A stretch of 14,491 nt of DNA from JAPLKX01 sp035530195 (GCA_035530195.1 DATKVG010000099.1:1-14491); one strand, 5' to 3'. Positions 1 to 6,229 are shown, counted from the stretch's first letter. Made by a program: numbers and translations. Notes: a model not told the origin generated them from the letters alone.

Positions 1-1055
1 GCCTCTTCATCAGGCTCCCACGCAAGCTCAAAGCTCGATACCGTCCTGTCCCCTTCCGCCTGGTTGGTGGTTACCACAAACACCTGTTCCGCCTGAAGCT
101 CCTCGGCGGGCCTTACTTGGACCGTCTTGCTGAAAACAGCGTCGGCCCGCGTGTCCGGCTGAATGCCTTCCGCCCACCGCGACACTTCCTCGGACAACAC
201 CACCCGCGTCGGCTCGATCTCATGGCCCGCTGCCATCTCCACCTGCTCCCCCGGCTCCACACGGACCCTGGATATCCCGTTGCTGACCTGGACCACCCCT
301 TCGATGACCGTAACCACGGCTTTCGAGCCCGTTACCATCACGTCGAACACCGTCCCCAGCACCGTCACCTCGCCCGCAGGCGTGTACACCTTGAACTGCC
401 GGTTCTCTTTGGCCACACGTAACCACACCTGGCCTTCTTCCAACTGAACCGCCCGGTCGTCCGCCACGCTCAGGCGCGTCTTTTCATTTGCTTTCAGCAG
501 CGTCGGCCCGCGAAGCGACAGCATCAGGTTCGATTTCGGACCCGTCTGAAACTTCTGGCCCAGCCGCACATAATTGCTGGTATAAGCCTGGCTCAACGGC
601 AGCACCGGCCCGCTTCCCTGCTTTACCTCCCCGCCGCACCATGTCACCACGCCCACCGCTCCCTCCGCCTGCTGGCGCGGTTCGGGCGGCCAATTAAAAA
701 AAAGCACCACGGCCACCACGCAAAGCACTACCGCCGCCACCGCCGGCATCGCGTGCGTCAACGCAAGCGTCCGCAACGGCTTCACTTCACGCCGCCCCAT
801 CTCTGGCTTCACATTGATCCGGAGCGGTTCCATTGGCGGCAGGTTTTCAAGTATCGCCGGCGTCAGATCGTGCCGCAGCCGGTTGCCCCCGAACGACTCG
901 AAAAGAAGTGCTGCCACCCGCTGATGCCTTCTGGCAACCGCACGGCAACCCGGGCATTCTGCCAGATGCTGCTCTAGAATAACCCGCTCACCGCGGCCCA
1001 ACTCCTCGTCGATCCACGCCTGAAGCAGGTTCGATATCTGGGCGCATGACGCCAA
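1..1055 (-). CDS. FecR-domain anti-sigma factor with zf-HC2 zinc finger (3' end outside window)
   Basis: This is a membrane-bound partner of the ECF sigma factor encoded just upstream; it probably holds the sigma factor until an envelope signal is sensed. The visible 351 residues begin with a zinc-binding anti-sigma finger: Cys4, then His30, Cys34 and Cys37 in an HxxxCxxC arrangement. A hydrophobic segment at about residues 104-120 should be the single membrane span. A FecR-like beta-rich region follows at about 150-265 (QLEEGQVWLRV, TPAGEVTVLGTVFDV, VIEGVVQVSNG). The start is a TTG at 1053-1055: an in-frame TAG lies directly before it and an AGGAG sits 7 bases upstream, so no earlier start is possible. 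The gap to the sigma gene is 16 bases, implying co-transcription. The frame stays open to base 1, so the C-terminus is missing. Codons end mainly in G, as in the other minus-strand genes. The family call is strong; the inducing signal is unknown. Confidence 0.88.
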   Translation of the reverse strand, partial: MASCAQISNLLQAWIDEELGRGERVILEQHLAECPGCRAVARRHQRVAALLFESFGGNRLRHDLTPAILENLPPMEPLRINVKPEMGRREVKPLRTLALTHAMPAVAAVVLCVVAVVLFFNWPPEPRQQAEGAVGVVTWCGGEVKQGSGPVLPLSQAYTSNYVRLGQKFQTGPKSNLMLSLRGPTLLKANEKTRLSVADDRAVQLEEGQVWLRVAKENRQFKVYTPAGEVTVLGTVFDVMVTGSKAVVTVIEGVVQVSNGISRVRVEPGEQVEMAAGHEIEPTRVVLSEEVSRWAEGIQPDTRADAVFSKTVQVRPAEELQAEQVFVVTTNQAEGDRTVSSFELAWEPDEE

Positions 1056-1071
1056 CTACGTTCTCCTCTTT

Positions 1072-1689
1072 TTAAGGTTCTTGCCCTGAATTACCAGCCG
1101 GACCCGGCCTGCCCGGATCCATCTTCAACCCCTCCGCCGAATCGATGTCCGCCAGAAGATCTCTCAACTGGCTGCCCGCACGCTGCAACACACCCCGGAT
1201 TTCCTCCCGCGTATCCCCCGTAAACGCGCTGATCTCGTCGTAACTCAGCTCCTGGAGGTAACGCAGAATTACCGGCAGCCGGTAACGTTCCGGAAGTGTG
1301 TTTATAGCCCGCTGAACACGCTCAAACCGCTCCGCCCTCTCCACCAAGCCCCGCGGGCCTTCCCGGGCATCTTCAATTGATATCGTCCGCCTGAACGGAA
1401 GCGGCGTCTCTCGCGACAACTGTTTCTGATGCCGACGCACCCAGTTCGCCGCCGTACGGCACGTTATACTCTTCAGCCACGGGCCAAACTTGTCGCTCTG
1501 TTTGAGCCAAGGAAGGCTCCGGTAAGCCGTCAAAAACGCTTCCTGAACTATATCTTCCGCCGCACCATACCGGCCCGCATAATAATAGGCCGTCGCATAC
1601 ACGGCGTTCTGATACCGATGGACGAGGTCCGCGTAGGCGTCGGTGCTGCCTTCCAGACATCGCACCACCAGGTCGCCATCGTCTTGCAT
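1072..1689 (-). CDS. ECF-type RNA polymerase sigma factor
   Basis: A 205-residue sigma-70 family factor of the extracytoplasmic-function class, which redirects RNA polymerase to a small regulon. Region 2 covers about residues 15-87, with the core-binding stretch DIVQEAFLTAYRSLP (46-60) and the promoter-melting part FGPWLKSITCRTAANWVRR (68-86). Region 4 covers about 130-180 and contains the helix-turn-helix LSYDEISAFTGDTREEIRGV (148-167). Regions 1.1 and 3 are absent, as expected for ECF factors. The C-terminal tail after about 185 is Pro/Gly-rich and looks disordered. The ATG is preceded by AAGGAG at a 6-base distance. The neighbour downstream is a zinc-finger/FecR protein, the normal arrangement of a sigma/anti-sigma pair, so control is probably post-translational through that protein. 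I did not find a convincing GGAAC/GTC autoregulatory promoter upstream. The specific ECF group cannot be assigned by eye. Confidence 0.92.
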   Translation of the reverse strand: MQDDGDLVVRCLEGSTDAYADLVHRYQNAVYATAYYYAGRYGAAEDIVQEAFLTAYRSLPWLKQSDKFGPWLKSITCRTAANWVRRHQKQLSRETPLPFRRTISIEDAREGPRGLVERAERFERVQRAINTLPERYRLPVILRYLQELSYDEISAFTGDTREEIRGVLQRAGSQLRDLLADIDSAEGLKMDPGRPGPAGNSGQEP

Positions 1690-1790
1690 AGCTGCTCCTT
1701 CCCCGTTGCAGCGCTTCTAACCTGTGCAAGAATCTGCGATTAAACTGTCCGCATATTAAGACAACCCCCACCACCAATATGAACCGAACC

Positions 1791-1805
1791 GTTCCAACAT
1801 GGAAC
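1791..1805. promoter_or_regulatory. Small perfect dyad, possible operator
   Basis: GTTCC-AACAT-GGAAC is a perfect 5-base inverted repeat about 100 bases upstream of the sigma gene. GGAAC is also the core of many ECF -35 elements and appears here on both strands, but I see no properly spaced -10 partner on either strand. A regulator-binding site is only a possibility. Confidence 0.25.
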
Positions 1806-1913
1806 ATGTCCGGGCGCCCGTCGACCCGTCGGGACGCGCCCCGGCAGTTAGTGGGGGGGCCCGCAGTCCCTCACCCGACCAAGTTATTTCCCGTTCCTTC
1901 ACCCTTTCCCTGC

Positions 1914-1948
1914 GTCTATCCGTCTTATTCGTCCTATAGGTCTTATAG
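1914..1948. repeat. 9-base tandem repeat, GTCYTATAG type
   Basis: Consecutive units read GTCTATCC, GTCTTATTC, GTCCTATAG and GTCTTATAG, giving a degenerate array of period about 9; a related CATAG remnant follows at 1957-1961. It lies in the noncoding gap before the lipoprotein gene. The units carry partial palindromes (CTATAG). The role is unknown; it may be a protein-binding array or a simple-sequence repeat common in this genome. Confidence 0.6.
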
Positions 1949-2005
1949 GGCCGCCCCATAGGTTTTTGACCACCGGCCCGCATTCCACCACGCCGCCTAA
2001 CCTGC

Positions 2006-2011
2006 TATACT
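2006..2011 (+). promoter_or_regulatory. Possible -10 element for the lipoprotein gene
   Basis: TATACT matches the sigma-70 -10 consensus at five of six positions and lies 38 bases before the ATG at 2050. The matching -35 (TTCCAC at 1983-1988, 17-base spacer) is poor, so activation by another factor or a different promoter is possible. Confidence 0.35.
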
Positions 2012-2049
2012 TGCCCCAATTCGCAACAACCACCCCGAGGAGAGACGCC

Positions 2050-3126
2050 ATGCGGTTTTCGACGATTCTCTTAGCTCTTGTTTTGCTTGTGGCGGCTGGA
2101 TGCCAGACGTCCGGTCCCGGCGTTCACATGATCCCTGTCACCCGCGACTATGCCCGCCTTGAGAAGGTCACACTCGACGCGGCCGCCGATTCCGTGCGCG
2201 AGGCGCACCGCCTTGGCGCGGCATCCACTGCCCCTTACGAATACGTCTCCGCCGTGCAGTACCTCGCCATCGCCCGCGACCAGGCCCGGCTCGGCGACCG
2301 GCAGGCCATGTGGGATTACGCCAGCCTTGCCAAACAGATGAGCGAAGCCGCCATCCGTCTCTGCCCCATCGACTCATCCACGCCCGAACCGCCCGCGCCG
2401 CCGGCCTCCTTCGAACAATGCCAGGCAACGTTCCAGCAACTTAAAGCCGCTTACCTCGAGGTGGACAGGGACAAGGCCATCCAGTGCGCCCCCATCATTT
2501 ATGCCAACCTCACCGCCACGCTCAGCAGGGCCGAGCATACCCTCAATTACCCCGCCGCATGGCCGCGCGCTCAAAGAGCGCTCGAATTGGCCCGGACCGA
2601 CCTCGATGCCATCCTCCAGCAAGACGCCGACGAGGACGGCATCCCAGACCTCCAGGACGCCGATCCCCGGCTCGCCGAGGACTTCGACAACCATGAGGAC
2701 TCCGACGGCGCACCCGATCGCGACAATGACCGCGACGGCGTTCCCGACAAAATCGATGCCCGTCCCAACGAGCCTGAAACCTTCAATGGGTACAAAGACC
2801 ACGACGGCGCGCCCGACCGGTTGCCCGCATTGGACCCCGTGCTTTTTGCCCAGGGCGGAACCGATCTCACCGGCGAAGCCAAAGGTTATCTGCGCGGCGT
2901 CAAGGAACTGCTCGCCGAATGGCCCCGGTTGCGGCTGCGCGTTTCCGGCCACGGCAATCCTGCCCAACCCGAGTCCGAAGCCATGGACCTCTCACGGCTC
3001 CGCGCCGAAAACATCAGACGCTGCCTCCTTGACCTCGGTGTCCCCGAACGCCAACTCGTCGTTACCTTCTACGGCAGTTCACAAACCTCCCCCGAACCCC
3101 CCCGCGTGGATCTGCAACTGGAATAG
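2050..3126 (+). CDS. Lipoprotein with helical N-terminal region, TSP3-like acidic repeats and OmpA-like C-terminal domain
   Basis: A 358-residue envelope protein. A short signal peptide ends in VAAGC, giving a lipidated Cys18. Residues about 30-105 and 120-185 are Ala-rich amphipathic helices recalling the DUF4398-type lipoprotein region, separated by a Pro-rich linker (110-119). Residues 191-257 are thrombospondin-type-3-like acidic calcium-binding repeats (DADEDGIPD, DSDGAPDRDNDRDGVPD, DHDGAPD). Residues about 263-345 resemble an OmpA C-terminal peptidoglycan-binding domain. In it the usual GHTD motif reads SGHGN, so the diaminopimelate-binding Asp is missing, while the later Arg in LSRLRA (314-319) remains. 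The Cys residues normal in DGCPD/KCP repeats are Ala. I chose the ATG at 2050 because GAGGAGAG precedes it by 5-6 bases and the signal peptide starts there; a further in-frame start at 1966 adds a non-signal extension. It is monocistronic, facing the polyamine operon. It probably links or senses the outer membrane and cell wall. Confidence 0.82.
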   Translation: MRFSTILLALVLLVAAGCQTSGPGVHMIPVTRDYARLEKVTLDAAADSVREAHRLGAASTAPYEYVSAVQYLAIARDQARLGDRQAMWDYASLAKQMSEAAIRLCPIDSSTPEPPAPPASFEQCQATFQQLKAAYLEVDRDKAIQCAPIIYANLTATLSRAEHTLNYPAAWPRAQRALELARTDLDAILQQDADEDGIPDLQDADPRLAEDFDNHEDSDGAPDRDNDRDGVPDKIDARPNEPETFNGYKDHDGAPDRLPALDPVLFAQGGTDLTGEAKGYLRGVKELLAEWPRLRLRVSGHGNPAQPESEAMDLSRLRAENIRRCLLDLGVPERQLVVTFYGSSQTSPEPPRVDLQLE

Positions 3127-3140
3127 GTCCAATTGGCCAA

Positions 3141-3260
3141 GGTGCCACGCGGTGGGGTCGCGCTCCCGCGCGACCGCGGCTCCAACACCAACGTGGGGCT
3201 CCCAAGCGCCGCCTCCGCCGCCACTCGGTCGCACGGGAGCGCGACCCCACCGCGCGCACC
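3141..3260. repeat. Large imperfect palindrome between convergent genes
   Basis: Two perfect 21-base arms (3148-3168 and 3234-3254) are exact reverse complements. Pairing extends inward by seven more positions with one mismatch (3169-3175 with 3227-3233) and outward through GGTGC/GCACC with small bulges. The loop is about 50 bases and has a GTGGGGCTCCC motif that echoes the arms. It lies between the ends of the lipoprotein gene and the agmatinase gene. It could act as a bidirectional terminator, but its size and internal echoes suggest a dispersed REP- or MITE-like element. No T-run follows it. Confidence 0.75.
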
Positions 3261-3347
3261 TCGAGTCTCCCCTTGGTTCCGCTGATTTTTGTTCGTGTTG
3301 GTTCGTGTTCGTCCGTGCGTGCTGTGGCTTCGCGCGAGCTTCCCCTG

Positions 3348-3365
3348 AATCCGCAATCCGCAATT
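3348..3365 (+). repeat. Direct repeat copy 1 (AATCCGC units) at the end of the polyamine operon
   Basis: AATCCGCAATCCGCAATT, two 7-base units plus a partial third, overlaps the first two bases of the agmatinase stop codon (3364-3366). An identical 18-base copy lies at 6192-6209 beyond the other end of the operon. Confidence 0.75.
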
Positions 3366-4281
3366 ACTTCTGAAACCTGTATCCAATGAACCGGTAAACC
3401 AGCTTCGCCAGCGTATACTCCGAAACCCGAACCCCCTCGATCGGCGCCAGCTCGCTCACGTCAAAACCCACTACCTCCCGTTCCGCGCACAACCGCTCGA
3501 GCAACCGGTCCACCTGGTGCCACGTCAGACCCCCCGGTTCCGGCGTCCCCGTCCCCGGCACAAGCGACGGGTCGAACACGTCCGCATCGAGCGTCACATA
3601 AACCCGCTCCCGCGCTTCGGCCACCACACCCGAGATCCAGTCCGCGGCGCTCTCAGCCTGCCGCTCGATCGTGTGTGCGTAGAACGTCTTCACGCCGAAC
3701 TCGCGCGCCGTCTCCTTTTCCTGGCTCTCCTCGCTCCGGATACCCACCAGCAGCGCGTGGTCGTGAAAATCCAGGATCCGGCGTAACGCGCTCGCGTGAC
3801 TCCAGGGGTTATCGAGGTATTCGTCCCGCAGATCGCTGTGCGCATCCAGTTGGACCACGGTCAGGTCTTGAAACCGTTTCGCGTGCGCGCGAACCGTCCC
3901 GATCACCGCGCTATGCTCGCCCCCAAGCGTCACCACAAACTTCCCCCGGTCCAGCCACCGCCCCACAACCTCCTCGAGCCGATCCGCAAACGCTGCCCCG
4001 GCGTCCGCGCCCCCTTGTTGCAGCAAGTCGTCAAACGGAACCGGGTCTACCGTAGCGATCCCCCCACACGCCTGCACCGGTTCAAACCGCAGCGCACAAT
4101 CATAAAACTCCACCTGGTGCGACGCCTCGAGGATCGCGGCAGGCCCACGCCGCGAGCCCGTCCCATACGACGACGTCGCCTCGAACGGCGCCGGAACCAC
4201 GATTATGCCCGACGTCTCCGGGTCCGACCGGCCCACATCGAGCCCCATGAAGTTTTGTTCGATCGGCAGCCCGCCTCCCAT
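3364..4281 (-). CDS. speB: Agmatinase (agmatine ureohydrolase)
   Basis: Hydrolyses agmatine to putrescine and urea in the cytoplasm. The 305-residue protein has the full ureohydrolase fold and all binuclear manganese ligands: GGEHS with His123, DAHSD with Asp146, His148 and Asp150, and LDADVFDPS with Asp232 and Asp234. The substrate-loop signature PGTGTPEPGGL (242-252) separates agmatinase from arginase. Length is normal for the family. It is the last gene of a three-gene operon and starts only 4 bases after the deoxyhypusine-synthase homologue ends, with GGGAGG about 9 bases upstream; a second in-frame ATG at residue 12 is a weaker alternative. The upstream operon gene makes its substrate agmatine. 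The stop codon overlaps a 7-base-unit repeat. Family identity is very secure. Formiminoglutamase or guanidinobutyrase activity is less likely given the neighbouring arginine decarboxylase. Confidence 0.93.
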   Translation of the reverse strand: MGGGLPIEQNFMGLDVGRSDPETSGIIVVPAPFEATSSYGTGSRRGPAAILEASHQVEFYDCALRFEPVQACGGIATVDPVPFDDLLQQGGADAGAAFADRLEEVVGRWLDRGKFVVTLGGEHSAVIGTVRAHAKRFQDLTVVQLDAHSDLRDEYLDNPWSHASALRRILDFHDHALLVGIRSEESQEKETAREFGVKTFYAHTIERQAESAADWISGVVAEARERVYVTLDADVFDPSLVPGTGTPEPGGLTWHQVDRLLERLCAEREVVGFDVSELAPIEGVRVSEYTLAKLVYRFIGYRFQK

Positions 4282-4285
4282 CCGG

Positions 4286-5413
4286 CTACGCCTCCCTCGC
4301 CGGCCGGGTGGGGCTCACGGCTGCCAGCGCGCTCAACATTTCACCCCGCCGCGTGTACAACCGCCGCAGCGGGCGCGCCGGGTGCGCGTCGATCGCGTAC
4401 GCCGTCAGGATCGGCATCGCCACGGTCGTATCCAGGTAGCAGACAATCGCGTCCGGCAGGAACTCAGGATCCACCTTGCCCCAACTTACCGCCTCGGACG
4501 GGGTCGCGCCGCTCAACCCGCCCGAGTCCGGCCGCGCGTCCGTGAACTGCACGAAATACGTGTGGCCCGACTCCTCGATCCCCAGCACCTCCTGGATATG
4601 CGGTTCCGTTTGCAGCATAAAATTCTTCGGCGACCCGCCCCCAAAAATCACCACCGCGCTGTGCCCGTTCCGCGCCGCCTCGTAGACGATAGCCGCGGTC
4701 TCGTTCACATCGAGGCTCGGGTCGATTGCGCAACGGCCGCCCTTCAACGCCGCTGCCGCAACGTTCATCCCGATCGAACTGTCCCCCGGCGACGACGTGT
4801 ACACCGGCACATCCGCGCGGTACGCGGCCACCAGCAGGCTCGTTCCCTTCACGCCCAGCGCATCCTCACGCGCCTCGAGATACTTCCCCACCAGGTTGTG
4901 GAACTCCGCCGTACCCATCGTCCGCTGGAACTCGTCCGCGAACATCAGCTCGTAATAAAACCGGTCCGTGTCGAGCAGCACGTCGTACGAAAACAGGACG
5001 TCGTAGATGCGCACGATCCCGTTCTCGCGCAGCACCGTGTCGTTCACGAACGGGCTGCCCGCGTGCAGGGTCTTCCCGAGCGCGAAATGCGTGTCATGGT
5101 ATAGGTTCGCCCCCGTGCTCACGATCCAGTCCACCATCCCGTTCTCGATCAGCGGGATCATGCACGACGAACCCAGGCCCGCAGGCGTCAACGCGCCGCT
5201 CAGCGACATCCCGATCGTCACGTCCAGCTCGAGCATCTTCACCGTAAACAGCCGGCACGCCTCTTTCAGCCGCGCGCTGTTGTACGCCAGAAACGTCGAT
5301 TCCACAAGCTCATGCACAGTCATCCCCGAATGCACCGCCTGCGGCGCAATCTTCTTGCCCAGTAGAAAACTCGACTGGCCGTCCATGTTGGTAAAACCCT
5401 CCAGCATAAGCAA
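4286..5413 (-). CDS. Deoxyhypusine synthase homologue, probable homospermidine synthase
   Basis: A NAD-dependent aminobutyl-transfer enzyme. Eukaryotic and archaeal deoxyhypusine synthase modifies eIF5A, which bacteria lack; bacterial homologues are known to make homospermidine from putrescine or spermidine. The 375 residues align along the family: SGALTPAGLG (72-81), STGANLYHD (99-107), SSPGDSSIG (207-215), FGGGSPKNF (257-265) and the C-terminal GATPSEAVSWGKV (302-314). Lys263 in GGGSPK occupies the position of the catalytic lysine that forms the enzyme-substrate imine. The annotated start is a TTG at 5411-5413; an ATG two codons later (5405-5407) is equally possible, since neither has a clear ribosome-binding site. 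A GC-rich hairpin abuts the start. It lies between the pyruvoyl arginine decarboxylase and agmatinase genes, whose product putrescine is the expected substrate. An alternative acceptor such as agmatine cannot be excluded. Confidence 0.88.
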   Translation of the reverse strand: MLMLEGFTNMDGQSSFLLGKKIAPQAVHSGMTVHELVESTFLAYNSARLKEACRLFTVKMLELDVTIGMSLSGALTPAGLGSSCMIPLIENGMVDWIVSTGANLYHDTHFALGKTLHAGSPFVNDTVLRENGIVRIYDVLFSYDVLLDTDRFYYELMFADEFQRTMGTAEFHNLVGKYLEAREDALGVKGTSLLVAAYRADVPVYTSSPGDSSIGMNVAAAALKGGRCAIDPSLDVNETAAIVYEAARNGHSAVVIFGGGSPKNFMLQTEPHIQEVLGIEESGHTYFVQFTDARPDSGGLSGATPSEAVSWGKVDPEFLPDAIVCYLDTTVAMPILTAYAIDAHPARPLRRLYTRRGEMLSALAAVSPTRPAREA

Positions 5414-5445
5414 GGCCGCGCCCGGCTGTAATACCCGGCGCGGCC
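5414..5445 (-). promoter_or_regulatory. Intercistronic GC-rich hairpin abutting the start of the deoxyhypusine-synthase homologue
   Basis: GGCCGCGCC (5414-5422) and GGCGCGGCC (5437-5445) are perfect 9-base complements, followed by one mismatch and two further pairs around a small loop. In the transcript the stem ends directly before the TTG start at 5413. It may limit translation of the second gene or stabilise a processed end. No T-run follows, so termination is unlikely. Confidence 0.5.
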
Positions 5446-5469
5446 GCGGAAAAACCAGGTCCTATTGTC

Positions 5470-6015
5470 TTACGGTATCAGAACGGCTGCGGCCAGCGCG
5501 GTCGTCCAAAGCCCATCCTTGTTCCCGAGCGCCGTTTGAGTCAGGTTCATCGTACGCACGAACTTCCCGCTGATCCGCCAGATCTCCCGGTTCTCGTCCC
5601 AGCTCTTGTTCATGTCGAACTTAACACCCATCACCGTTGCCAGCATTTCCGCCGCAAGATCCTCCGCGTAATCGCCGGCCTTTTTTTTTGTCTGGCCGAA
5701 ACTGTGATGCTCGGAAAGGTACCCGAACTGGTTGGGGTCGCGCGGGATCGCCACGCCGACCGCCGCCGCCATCAGCCGCCGCGGCTCGTTGGTCGCAACC
5801 TCGCTCATCACGACATGAACAATCTGGCCCGCCTTCAGTTCCGGCAACCCCTTCTCAATCCGTATAATCTTGCATCTGGGCGGGTAAATGCTTGATACGC
5901 GAACCAGGTTAAACTGGGCGATCCGGCAGTTGCGAAGGGCCATCTCAAAACTCGAAAGTTTCTCGCGGTGACGGCCCACGCCGCGCGTCAAAAACAATCT
6001 GGTTGGAACGTACAT
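5470..6015 (-). CDS. Pyruvoyl-dependent arginine decarboxylase (PvlArgDC)
   Basis: Makes agmatine from arginine, the first step of the polyamine route of this operon. The 181-residue proenzyme should cleave itself within LVRVSSIYPP between Ser41 and Ser42, turning Ser42 into the pyruvoyl cofactor at the head of the larger chain. Other family signatures are VMSEVATNEP (69-78), GYLSEHHSFGQTKKKAGDYA (98-117) and the C-terminal WTTALAAAV. Length matches the archaeal and bacterial family. I placed the start at the ATG at 6013-6015 because the protein homology begins there; the frame stays open for 64 more codons upstream, but that stretch runs into a promoter and a repeat. The ribosome-binding site is weak. 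A run of nine A on the coding strand encodes the Lys-Lys-Lys at 110-112. It is first in the operon, followed after 56 bases by the deoxyhypusine-synthase homologue. The gene is sometimes called pdaD in archaea. Confidence 0.93.
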   Translation of the reverse strand: MYVPTRLFLTRGVGRHREKLSSFEMALRNCRIAQFNLVRVSSIYPPRCKIIRIEKGLPELKAGQIVHVVMSEVATNEPRRLMAAAVGVAIPRDPNQFGYLSEHHSFGQTKKKAGDYAEDLAAEMLATVMGVKFDMNKSWDENREIWRISGKFVRTMNLTQTALGNKDGLWTTALAAAVLIP

Positions 6016-6089
6016 TCTCGCACCCCGATTGTTGTATGGACTGCGGTTAATGAAACGGAACTTCCCCTCACATCGGGCAAACTTGCGTA

Positions 6090-6119
6090 AGAGTACCGGC
6101 TCTCCAGGCCCCCTGTCAA
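6090..6119 (-). promoter_or_regulatory. Probable promoter of the polyamine operon
   Basis: On the minus strand a perfect TTGACA (6119-6114) is followed after 18 bases by TACTCT (6095-6090), a weak -10. Transcription would start near 6083, leaving a leader of roughly 70 bases before the decarboxylase ATG. The -35 is excellent and the -10 imperfect. Confidence 0.5.
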
Positions 6120-6176
6120 GTAAGGAAACGTTTGTGTCCGGCTTTCCTGCTTCCAGATCTCCGCCACCCGCTCCTC

Positions 6177-6209
6177 CAATCCACAATCCAAAATCCGCAA
6201 TCCGCAATT
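6177..6209 (+). repeat. 7-base tandem repeat (AATCCRC type), containing direct repeat copy 2
   Basis: Five units of period 7 read CAATCCA, CAATCCA, AAATCCG, CAATCCG and CAATT. The last 18 bases (6192-6209) are identical to 3348-3365 at the other end of the polyamine operon. The array is in the divergent gap between the decarboxylase and the PHP gene. Confidence 0.75.
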
Positions 6210-6229
6210 TCGTTCCTCCTCCGCCACGT

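Larger units (their letters stand above)
1690..2049. other. Divergent intergenic region between the sigma operon and the lipoprotein gene
   Basis: This 360-base gap has no convincing gene; the reading frames within it are short, lack ribosome-binding sites and resemble nothing I know. It must carry promoters for both neighbours. It contains a GTTCC-N5-GGAAC dyad (1791-1805), a G/C-run stretch around 1850-1862, a 9-base tandem repeat (1914-1948) and a TATACT -10-like hexamer (2006-2011). Confidence 0.7.

Noticed and set aside
1801..1830. ECF promoter (GGAAC at 1801-1805 followed by GTC)
   Set aside because: The GTC triplets lie 14 and 22 bases downstream, not the usual 16-17, and no AT-rich -10 follows.
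2501..3373. Plus-strand open frame of 290 codons overlapping the lipoprotein gene
   Set aside because: Its product is Pro/Ser/Thr/Arg-rich, typical of an out-of-frame reading of GC-rich coding sequence; the lipoprotein frame has a signal peptide and domains.
4205..5104. Plus-strand open frame of 299 codons opposite the deoxyhypusine synthase homologue
   Set aside because: Arg/His/Pro-rich antisense product with no family resemblance; the minus-strand gene is certain.
6016..6207. N-terminal extension of the arginine decarboxylase
   Set aside because: The extra 64 codons include the TTGACA promoter and the 7-base repeat, and family homology starts at the ATG at 6015.
6177..6209. CRISPR array
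   Set aside because: The units are 7 bases with no spacers; it is a simple tandem repeat.
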